Below, one piece after another: positions 57,620 through 64,000 of a stretch of DNA of 64,000 nucleotides. Source of the DNA: Tsukamurella sp040611135 (GTDB lineage Bacteria; Actinomycetota; Actinomycetes; Mycobacteriales; Mycobacteriaceae); assembly GCF_040611135.1 (NCBI RefSeq), contig NZ_JBEXNL010000001.1:403133-467132 (forward strand), read 5' to 3'. The notes under the pieces are model-generated. The model had not been told where the DNA came from. It saw only the letters and a program-made list of their open reading frames with translations, and made no database searches. Each line of letters starts with the position of its first letter. Position 1 is the stretch's first letter. The position numbers and the translations under genes are program-made.

Positions 57620-57625
57620 TAGCGT
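57620..57625 (+). promoter_or_regulatory. -10 box of the GabP-like permease gene (TAGCGT)
   Basis: TAGCGT is 7 nt before ATG 57633, which decides against the ATG at 57630 (4 nt). Confidence 0.45.
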
Positions 57626-57632
57626 CCCGATG

Positions 57633-59015
57633 ATGCGCACGCGTACCGATTCCGAGGCCGACGCCGATCAGCTGGGGACCAGCCTGAAGCCCCGGCACAT
57701 CACGATGATCTCGATCGCCGGGGTGATCGGGGCGGGCCTGTTCGTCGGCTCCGCCAATGCGATCAAGTTGGCGGGCCCGGCGGTGCTGATCTCGTACACC
57801 CTCGCCGGGCTGATGGTGATCCTGGTGATGCGGATGCTCGGCGAGATGGCGACGGCGCAGCCGGACACGGGCTCCTTCTCCACCTACGCCGAGCGTGCCC
57901 TCGGCCGCTGGGCGGGTTCGACGATCGGGTGGCTGTACTGGCTGTTCTGGGTGCTGGTGATCCCGGTCGAGGCCACGGCCGCGGCGGTGATCCTGGCCAA
58001 GGTGGTGGGCGGACCCCAGTGGTCGTGGGCGTTGGTCGTGGTGGTCCTGCTCACCGCCACGAACCTGTTCTCCGTCGGTAACTACGGCGAGTTCGAGTTC
58101 TGGTTCGCGCTGATCAAGGTGGTGGCGATCGCCGCCTTCCTGGTGCTGGGCGCGCTCGCGATCTTCGGGGTGCTGCCGGGGTCGAGCGTCTCCGGCGTGA
58201 GTCATCTGTGGGACACCGGCGGGTTCATGCCGAACGGCGTGAAGGCGGTGCTGGCGGCGATGCTCACCACGATGTTCACGTTCATGGGCTCCGAGATCGT
58301 GACCATCGCGGCCGCCGAGTCGCCGAACCCCGAGAAGGGGATCACCAAGGCCGTGAACTCGGTGGTCTGGCGGATCTGCCTGTTCTACCTGGGCTCGATC
58401 TTCGTGGTGGTCGCCCTCGTCCCGTGGAACTCCGTCGACGGTGCGACGGGCTCGTACCAGGCCGTGCTGAAGGCGATGAACATCCCGGCCGCCGCCGGGA
58501 TCATGGACGTGGTGGTCCTGGTCGCGGTCGCGTCCTGCCTCAACAGTGCGCTCTACACCGCGTCCCGCATGCTGTACTCGCTGGCGCGGCGCGGGGACGC
58601 TCCCCGTGCGGCGGGCAGGACGACGGTGCGTGGGGTGCCGGCCGTCGCGGTGCTCGCGTCGATGGCGCTCGGGTTCCTGGCGGTGATCGGCAACTACGTG
58701 CTGCCGGACAAGCTGTTCGGCTACCTGCTGGCGACGACGGGCGCGGTGGCGCTGTTCGTGTATCTCGTGATCGCCGTCAGTCAGATCGCGCTCCGGCGGC
58801 GCGCCACGGAGCCGGCGCCGATCCGGATGTGGCTGTTCCCGTGGCTGACCTACGCGGTGATCGCGTTCATCGTGTTCGTGATCGTCGCGATGATCCTGGA
58901 TCCGGATCAGCGCAGTTCGGTGGGGCTGTCGACCGCGTTGGCGGTGATCGTGCTGGTCGCGAGCATCGTGCACCAGAAGCGTGTCGGGAAGCGGGGTGAC
59001 TCTTCTAGGGTGTGA
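57633..59015 (+). CDS. APC-family amino-acid permease, GabP-like
   Basis: 460 residues, 12 helices. SLKPRHITMISIAGVIGAGL, GNYGEFEFWFALIK and TIAAAESPNPEKGITKAVN are typical of GABA and aromatic/branched amino-acid permeases. A clear ribosome site is absent; it seems leaderless. It is related to the permease at 33.6 kb. The next gene is cydA after a 97-bp promoter region, so it is monocistronic. No terminator could be identified. Confidence 0.83.
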   Translation: MRTRTDSEADADQLGTSLKPRHITMISIAGVIGAGLFVGSANAIKLAGPAVLISYTLAGLMVILVMRMLGEMATAQPDTGSFSTYAERALGRWAGSTIGWLYWLFWVLVIPVEATAAAVILAKVVGGPQWSWALVVVVLLTATNLFSVGNYGEFEFWFALIKVVAIAAFLVLGALAIFGVLPGSSVSGVSHLWDTGGFMPNGVKAVLAAMLTTMFTFMGSEIVTIAAAESPNPEKGITKAVNSVVWRICLFYLGSIFVVVALVPWNSVDGATGSYQAVLKAMNIPAAAGIMDVVVLVAVASCLNSALYTASRMLYSLARRGDAPRAAGRTTVRGVPAVAVLASMALGFLAVIGNYVLPDKLFGYLLATTGAVALFVYLVIAVSQIALRRRATEPAPIRMWLFPWLTYAVIAFIVFVIVAMILDPDQRSSVGLSTALAVIVLVASIVHQKRVGKRGDSSRV

Positions 59016-59054
59016 CCTGGGACAAGTGCCTCGACTTCCGGTGGGGTAGCGGTC

Positions 59055-59086
59055 TACTATCCCAGTTAGTACTACGGAGTGTAGTA
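59055..59086 (+). promoter_or_regulatory. cydA promoter with a BlaI/MecI-like operator
   Basis: -10 box TACTAT (59055-59060), then TACTAC-GGAGT-GTAGTA (59070-59086), a perfect 6-bp inverted repeat covering the expected transcription start. The arms match the BlaI/MecI operator words TACTAC and GTAGTA, but the spacer is 5 rather than 4. Confidence 0.6.
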
Positions 59087-59112
59087 ACAATCCCTCGGCC
59101 CAGGGAGCACGC

Positions 59113-60627
59113 ATGACCGCACTCGACATCGCCCGCTGGCAGTTCGGCATGACCACCGTCATGCACTTCATCCTGGTCCCGCTCACCATCGGCCTCGCGC
59201 CGATGGTGGCCACGATGCAGACGATCTGGCTGATCACCGGGAAGAACGCGTGGCTCAAGGCCACCAACTTCTTCGGCAAGCTCTTCCTCATCAACTTCGC
59301 CCTCGGGGTGGCCACCGGCCTCGTCCAGGAGTTCCAGTTCGGGATGGCCTGGAGCGAGTACAGCAAGTTCGTCGGCGATGTCTTCGGCGCCCCGCTCGCG
59401 CTCGAGGGCCTCGTCGCCTTCTTCATGGAGTCGACCTTCATCGGCCTGTGGATCTTCGGCTGGACCCGGCTGCCCCGACTCATCCACCTGGGCTGCATCT
59501 GGATGGTCGCACTGGGGGTGAACGCCTCCGCGTTCTTCATCATCGCTGCGAACTCGTGGATGCAGCACCCCGTGGGCGCCACCTTCAACCCGGAGAAGAA
59601 CCGGGCGGAGCTCACCAGTATCTGGTCGGTGCTGACCAACTCGACCACGCTGGCCGCGTTCCCGCACACGGTGTTCGGCGCGTGGCTCACCGCGGGCACC
59701 TTCGTGGCCGCGATCGGCGGCTGGTGGATGGTGCGCGGCATGCGGCGCGGCGACGCCGACGCGATCGAGCTGGCGAGGTCCTTCCGTCCGGTCACGCGAT
59801 TCGGCCTGGGCGTGATGATCGTGTCCGCCGTCGGGCTGGGCATCACCGGCGACGCGCAGGCCAAGCTCATGTTCGAGCAGCAACCGATGAAGATGGCCTC
59901 GGCGGAATCGCTGTGCCACACCGAGACCGCGGCCTCGTTCTCGATCCTCACCGTGGGGACGCACAACAACTGCGAGTCGGTGCAACACCTCATCCAGGTG
60001 CCCTATCTGACCTCGTTCCTCGCCAACGGCGACCCCGATTCGACACTCAAGGGCGTCACCGAACTGCAGCAGGAGTACGTCGAGAAGTTCGGCCCCGGCG
60101 ACTACCGACCCAACCTGTTCGTCTCGTACTGGGCCTTCCGGTTCATGATGGGCTGGTCCATCGGCTCCGGCCTGCTGGCGCTCGCCGGCCTGTGGGTCAC
60201 CCGGCGCGGGCGCGTCCCGTCGTCGACGTGGTTCAGCAGGCTGTGCCTGATCGCCCTGCCCACCCCCTTCCTCGCCAACAGCTGTGGCTGGGTGTTCACC
60301 GAGATGGGCCGCCAGCCCTGGGTGGTGGCGCCGAACCCGAACGGCGACCCGACGATCCGGCTCATGGTCTCGCAGGCCGTCTCGGGTCACTCGACCGCGA
60401 TGATGGCCTTCTCGATCATCACCTTCGCCGCCGTCTACGGGGTGCTGTACATCCTGTGGTTCCTGTTGTTGCGCCGGTACGTGATCCAGGGGCCCGACCT
60501 GCACAGTCCGCTCGACGGTCACGACGGCCACGACGACGGTGCACCGCCGGGCGGCGACGATCCCGACGGTGCGGACGGCGCCGGCGCGAAGAAGTCCTCG
60601 TCCGAACAACTCTCGTTCGCGTACTAG
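59113..60627 (+). CDS. cydA: Cytochrome bd quinol oxidase subunit I
   Basis: 504-residue integral membrane subunit binding three haems. RWQFGMTTVMHFILVPLTIG contains the axial His; the GRQPWVV motif and MQHPVGA region are present. The Q-loop after ITGDAQAKLMFEQQPMKMA is long and contains four... two visible cysteines (SLCHTE and NNCESV), as in actinobacterial members. The C-terminal tail is acidic and glycine-rich (GHDGHDDGAPPGG). It is the first gene of cydABDC and likely induced by low oxygen or respiratory block. Confidence 0.96.
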   Translation: MTALDIARWQFGMTTVMHFILVPLTIGLAPMVATMQTIWLITGKNAWLKATNFFGKLFLINFALGVATGLVQEFQFGMAWSEYSKFVGDVFGAPLALEGLVAFFMESTFIGLWIFGWTRLPRLIHLGCIWMVALGVNASAFFIIAANSWMQHPVGATFNPEKNRAELTSIWSVLTNSTTLAAFPHTVFGAWLTAGTFVAAIGGWWMVRGMRRGDADAIELARSFRPVTRFGLGVMIVSAVGLGITGDAQAKLMFEQQPMKMASAESLCHTETAASFSILTVGTHNNCESVQHLIQVPYLTSFLANGDPDSTLKGVTELQQEYVEKFGPGDYRPNLFVSYWAFRFMMGWSIGSGLLALAGLWVTRRGRVPSSTWFSRLCLIALPTPFLANSCGWVFTEMGRQPWVVAPNPNGDPTIRLMVSQAVSGHSTAMMAFSIITFAAVYGVLYILWFLLLRRYVIQGPDLHSPLDGHDGHDDGAPPGGDDPDGADGAGAKKSSSEQLSFAY

Positions 60628-60636
60628 GAGGCGGAC

Positions 60637-61671
60637 ATGACACTTCCCGACTACTGGTTCCTCGCGATCGGCTTCCTGTTCACCGGCTACTTCGTTCTGG
60701 ACGGCTTCGACTTCGGCGTCGGCATGCTCATGCCGATCCTCGGGCGCAAGCGCAACCACCCCGACGCCGAGCAGCGCCGCCGCGTACTGCTCAACACGAT
60801 CGGTCCCGTGTGGGACGGCAACGAGGTGTGGCTGATCACCGCCGGCGCAGCGATGTTCGCCGCGTTCCCGGTCTGGTACGCCACGGTGTTCTCCGGCTTC
60901 TACCTGGTGCTGCTCGCGATCCTGGTGGGGCTCATCGTTCGGGTCTGCGCGATCGAGTGGCGCGGCAAGATCGACGACCCGCGCTGGCGCGGCTGGGCCG
61001 ATTTCGGCATCGGTCTCGGCTCCTGGATCCCCGCGTTCGCGTGGGGACTGGTGTTCGCGAACATCGTGCACGGGGTGCACATCGACGGACGCGGCCGGAT
61101 GACCTCGGACGTCTGGGACCTGCTGAACCCGTACGGGCTGCTCGGCGGGGTCGCCCTGCTCGGGCTCTTCCTCCTGCACGGAGCCGTCTTCGTCGCGCTC
61201 AAGTCCGACGGTGCCGTCCGGGTGGACGCCCGGCGGTTCGCGGCGCGGATCTGGTTGCCGGTCACCGTGATCGGCGCGCTCTTCGTGGTGTGGACGCAGC
61301 TCGCGCACGGGAGGGGATGGACCTGGGCGATGGTGGCGCTGGCCGCGGCGGCGCTGGTCGCCGTGGGCCTGCTGATCCGCGCCGACCGCGAGCTGGCCGC
61401 CTTCCTGTCCACCTCGCTCGCGGTGATCGGCGCGAGCGTGCTGCTCTTCGGCGCGTTATTCCCGAACGTGCTGAACGCGACCGATCCGGCGCGATCGATC
61501 AGCATCGAGGCCGCGGCGTCCTCGCACTACACGCTCGTCGTGATGTCCTGGTGCACCGTCGTGCTGCTGCCCCTGGTGATGATCTACCAGGCGTGGAGCT
61601 ACGTCGTGTTCCGCAGGCGGATCTCCGTGGCCCAGATCCCGCCGTCGATCGGGCTCAGCCCGCGTGCCTGA
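60637..61671 (+). CDS. cydB: Cytochrome bd quinol oxidase subunit II
   Basis: 344 residues, eight or nine helices. LPDYWFLAIGFLFTGYFVLD, GFDFGVGML, GPVWDGNEVWLITAGAAMFAA, and FPNVLNATDP are the family's strongest motifs. Together with CydA it forms the high-affinity oxidase. A GGAGG box lies before ATG 60637. The last 8 bp overlap cydD. Confidence 0.95.
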   Translation: MTLPDYWFLAIGFLFTGYFVLDGFDFGVGMLMPILGRKRNHPDAEQRRRVLLNTIGPVWDGNEVWLITAGAAMFAAFPVWYATVFSGFYLVLLAILVGLIVRVCAIEWRGKIDDPRWRGWADFGIGLGSWIPAFAWGLVFANIVHGVHIDGRGRMTSDVWDLLNPYGLLGGVALLGLFLLHGAVFVALKSDGAVRVDARRFAARIWLPVTVIGALFVVWTQLAHGRGWTWAMVALAAAALVAVGLLIRADRELAAFLSTSLAVIGASVLLFGALFPNVLNATDPARSISIEAAASSHYTLVVMSWCTVVLLPLVMIYQAWSYVVFRRRISVAQIPPSIGLSPRA

Positions 61672-63277
61672 CACCGCGCGGCGCACCGGGCCGATCGATC
61701 CGCGGCTGCTCCGGTACGCCCGCAGCTCGCGCGGACTGATCGCGGTCGTCATCGCCTGCGGCGTCGTGGAGGCCGCGGCGATCATCACCCTGGCCTACGG
61801 CGTCGCGATCGTGCTCTCCCGGCTGGTGACGGGACCGCACGAGGTGCGCGGCACGATCATGCTCGTGGTCGGCGCTGTCGCGGTGCGCGTGGCGGTGACG
61901 CTGTTGCGGTCACGGATCGAGCGTCGCGCCGCGGACCGCGTGGTATCCGAATTACGTTCCGCCGCACTGGGTGCGATCGGGCCCGGTCGACTCCCGGTGG
62001 ACCGCGAGGAGCTGCGTACCGCGCTGACCCGCGGCCTCGACGACCTGCCGCCGTACCTGACGGGCTACGTCCCGGCGCTGGCGCTCACCGTGATCGCGAC
62101 GCCGGCCCAGGTGATCGCGATGTTCGTCGCCGACCCGATCTCCGGTGCCGTCGCGCTCGGCACGCTGCCGCTGCTGCCGATCTTCATGGTGCTCATCGGC
62201 CTGCTCACCCGCGACCGCACGCGCCGGCGCCTCGTGGCCACGGCGCGCCTCTCCTCGCGTCTGCTCGACCTGGTTGCCGGTCTGCCGACGCTGCGGGCCC
62301 TGGGACGTCAGCGCGGACCGGAACGGACCGTTCGGGAGCTGGGGGAGCGCAGCGCCGGCGAGACGATGTCCGCGCTGCGCATCGCCTTCCTCTCCTCGAT
62401 GGCGCTGGAGCTGCTCGCCACGCTCTGCGTCGCGCTGGTGGCGGTGGGCATCGGCCTGCGCCTCGTGTTCGGCGAGATGACGCTGTTCGCCGGTGTGTTC
62501 GCGCTGATCCTGGCACCCGAGGTGTACCAACCGTTGCGCCGGGTGGGTGCGAGCTTCCACGCCGCCGAGCAGGGCGTCGAGGCCACCTCGCGGGTGTTCG
62601 CACTGTTGGATGTGTCGGAACCGGCACCGTCGCAGGGCAGCCCGCGGCCCGGCGTGCTCGTCGCGCGAGGCGTGCGCGTCGCCGGGCGGGACGGGGCGGC
62701 ACCGTCGGGCTTCGACGGGACCTTCCGGCCGGGCCGGATCACCGTGCTGACCGGGCCCAACGGGTCCGGTAAGTCGACGCTGCTCGCCGTGCTCGCCGGC
62801 CTGACCGTTCCCGACGCGGGGGCGGTCACCGTCGACGGTGCGCCGCTGGCCGGCGGCCCCGGGTGGTGGGCGCACGTGGCGTGGTGCCCGCAGCACCCGT
62901 ACCTCGAACCGGGCACGCTGGCACACAATTTCACGCTCCTCGGCGCCCCCGACCCGCGGGCCGTTCCGGAGGTCGTGACCGCCACGGGGCTCGACGAGGT
63001 GGTGGCCGAGGCGGGCTGGGGCCGTGCGGTGGGCGTCGGCGGTGCCGGGCTCTCGGCCGGTCAGCGGCAGCGGCTCGCGCTGGCCCGCACCCTCGCCCTG
63101 GGCCGGTCCGTGCTCCTGTTCGACGAGCCCACCGCCCATCTGGACGAAAGTCTCTCGGCGCGCGTACTCGCGGAGCTGCGCGCGCGGGCCGATGCCGGGG
63201 CGGTGGTCGTGCTCGTCGGGCACGACCCGCAGGTCCTCGCCGCCGCCGACGACGTGCTGGAGGTGGTCCGTGCGTGA
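61664..63277 (+). CDS. cydD: ABC transporter CydD (cytochrome bd assembly)
   Basis: 537-residue half-transporter: six helices (about 20-310) and an ATPase domain (about 330-537) with Walker A GPNGSGKST, signature LSAGQRQRLALARTL and Walker B VLLFDEPTAHLD. The CydDC heterodimer moves thiols or haem-related compounds needed for bd oxidase assembly. GTG 61664 overlaps cydB by 8 bp, and the stop overlaps cydC by 8 bp. One substitution is seen: the signature starts LSAGQ rather than LSGGQ, usually tolerated. Confidence 0.94.
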   Translation: MPDTARRTGPIDPRLLRYARSSRGLIAVVIACGVVEAAAIITLAYGVAIVLSRLVTGPHEVRGTIMLVVGAVAVRVAVTLLRSRIERRAADRVVSELRSAALGAIGPGRLPVDREELRTALTRGLDDLPPYLTGYVPALALTVIATPAQVIAMFVADPISGAVALGTLPLLPIFMVLIGLLTRDRTRRRLVATARLSSRLLDLVAGLPTLRALGRQRGPERTVRELGERSAGETMSALRIAFLSSMALELLATLCVALVAVGIGLRLVFGEMTLFAGVFALILAPEVYQPLRRVGASFHAAEQGVEATSRVFALLDVSEPAPSQGSPRPGVLVARGVRVAGRDGAAPSGFDGTFRPGRITVLTGPNGSGKSTLLAVLAGLTVPDAGAVTVDGAPLAGGPGWWAHVAWCPQHPYLEPGTLAHNFTLLGAPDPRAVPEVVTATGLDEVVAEAGWGRAVGVGGAGLSAGQRQRLALARTLALGRSVLLFDEPTAHLDESLSARVLAELRARADAGAVVVLVGHDPQVLAAADDVLEVVRA

Positions 63278-64000
63278 CCTGCTGATCTGCTTGCGCGCCC
63301 TGCGATCCCGCCCGCTCGCGGTCCTGGGCGCGATCGGCGCCGGCGTGCTCACCGCAGGCAGCGCGCTGGCGCTCGCCGGGTTGTCGGCGTGGCTGATCAC
63401 GATGGCCTGGACCATGCCGCCGGTGCTCACGCTCTCGGTCGCCGTCACCGCGGTGCGCGCTCTGGGCATCACGCGCGGCCTCATGCGATATGTCGAGCGG
63501 CTCGCCGCGCACCGCGTCGCGCTGTCCGGGCTGACCGAACTGCGGGTCGCGCTGTACACGCGCCTCGCGCGCGCCGCGCCCGCCGAATCCGTCCGGCTCT
63601 CCGCCGGTGAGCTGTTGGCCCGCACCGGCGCCGATGTCGACGCCGTGGGTGATGCGCTGGTGCGCACCGTGATCCCCGCCGCGGTGGCCGCCGTCGTGTC
63701 CGGCGCCGCGGTCGGCTGGATGTGCTTCGTCGACCTGCGAGCGGGTCTCGTGTTGGCCGGATGCCTGCTGTTGGCGGGCGTTCTGGTGCCCTGGGCCGTC
63801 GCGCGGGCGACGCGTGCCCGCGCCGCCGCCGAGGCCGTCGGGAGCGAGTCGTTCGGCGCGGCCGCCTCCGCGGTCCTCGACCACGCGGGCGAGCTCGCCG
63901 TCGCTGGACGGCTCGGCGAGGTGCGGGCCCGCGCCGCCCGTGCGGAGGACGCCCGACGGGCCGCCGTCGACCGGTCCGCGCGCGCCGGGTGGCCGCCGCC
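63270..64000 (+). CDS. cydC: ABC transporter CydC, N-terminal part
   Basis: Reading from GTG 63270 in frame to the window end gives 243 residues (MRDLLICLRALRSRPLAVLG onward) with no stop. The membrane-domain motif LAGLSAWLITMAWTMPP, then VRALGITRGLMRYVERLAAH, is typical CydC. The GTG lies within the last 8 bp of cydD. The ATPase domain is beyond the window. This completes the order cydA-cydB-cydD-cydC, which differs from mycobacteria only in details. Confidence 0.9.
   Translation, partial: MRDLLICLRALRSRPLAVLGAIGAGVLTAGSALALAGLSAWLITMAWTMPPVLTLSVAVTAVRALGITRGLMRYVERLAAHRVALSGLTELRVALYTRLARAAPAESVRLSAGELLARTGADVDAVGDALVRTVIPAAVAAVVSGAAVGWMCFVDLRAGLVLAGCLLLAGVLVPWAVARATRARAAAEAVGSESFGAAASAVLDHAGELAVAGRLGEVRARAARAEDARRAAVDRSARAGWPP

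Larger units (their letters stand above)
3057..62841. repeat. Dispersed 9-mer CGACGGTGC (both strands), at least 56 copies
   Basis: Exact copies counted by eye, 37 in this orientation and 19 as GCACCGTCG. First and last: 3057 and 62833; examples 6160, 6343, 15428, 20484, 33568, 48245, 55774, 55792, 60534, 60564. They fall in most genes of both strands and read in more than one frame (Asp-Gly-Ala; Pro/Thr-Thr-Val; Ser/Gly-Thr-Val). Flanks are not conserved, so the core is the unit. Confidence 0.75.

Noticed and set aside
1..64000. tRNA, rRNA, CRISPR arrays, insertion sequences, attachment sites, prophage
   Set aside because: Looked for and not seen: no cloverleaf with CCA end, no regularly spaced repeats, no transposase or integrase motifs, and no abrupt composition change.

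Overview
The window is about 70% GC, densely coded, with many 4-nt start/stop overlaps. Its gene order points to the mycolic-acid Actinobacteria (Mycobacteriales). The order oligopeptidase B / EmrB-type exporter / DUF2334 / metallo-hydrolase / purS-purQ / M18 aminopeptidase / acetyltransferase / purL / SCP2-like / purF / purM / DUF3073 / YgfZ / pabC is the purine backbone known from M. tuberculosis (about Rv0781 to Rv0812). The sigK-rskA block matches Rv0444c-Rv0449c, and the sulfotransferase-SDR-DUF1214 block matches Rv3529c-Rv3531c. A Tsukamurella/Gordonia-like genus fits best, but the sequence does not settle it.

Layout. 1-7.2 kb: end of oligopeptidase B, a MarR-controlled drug exporter, glutathione peroxidase, two small hydrolases, purS-purQ and the M18 aminopeptidase. 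7.4-13.6 kb: a sugar-acid catabolic cluster (idonate/gluconate-type dehydrogenases, MHS transporter, IclR regulator, two further dehydrogenases). 13.6-19.7 kb: CycA-like permease, DNA polymerase IV, an AcrA1-like acyl-CoA reductase, a shortened SDR and an acetyltransferase. 19.8-23.5 kb: CitA/CitB-type two-component system divergent from a DctA dicarboxylate carrier. 23.5-31.3 kb: a SecD-head lipoprotein, then a sulfation module: sulfotransferase, SDR, DUF1214 protein, divergent IclR regulator, and cysD-cysNC, which makes the sulfotransferase donor PAPS. 31.3-35 kb: purL and an amino-acid permease. 35-37.3 kb: a PAS-GGDEF protein and a divergent S-adenosyl methyltransferase-like protein. 37.3-43.3 kb: the sigK operon, with a lipocalin inserted. 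43.4-47.1 kb: SRPBCC-epimerase fusion, GCS2-type ligase, secreted protein. 47.2-51.4 kb: amidohydrolase, NCS1 permease and their LacI regulator. 51.4-57.6 kb: SCP2-like, purF, purM, DUF3073, MOSC, YgfZ, pabC. 57.6-64 kb: GabP-like permease and cydABDC, cut by the window end inside cydC.

Most notable signals. (1) The 9-mer CGACGGTGC or its complement occurs at least 56 times by eye, roughly twenty times more than base composition predicts, in several reading frames and on both strands. (2) KstR-like dyads and a shared IclR-type element lie in both the sulfotransferase-cluster promoter and the cysDNC promoter, suggesting a steroid-linked sulfation regulon that includes its own PAPS supply. (3) A 20-codon ORF sits between cysD and cysNC, framed by a duplicated stop/start junction. 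(4) Well-formed operators precede purF, cydA, the acyl-CoA reductase and a truncated SDR. (5) Many genes have a TAnnnT box 6-9 nt before the start codon, the layout of leaderless transcripts. I saw no rRNA, tRNA, CRISPR, IS element or prophage. No gap exceeds about 210 bp.
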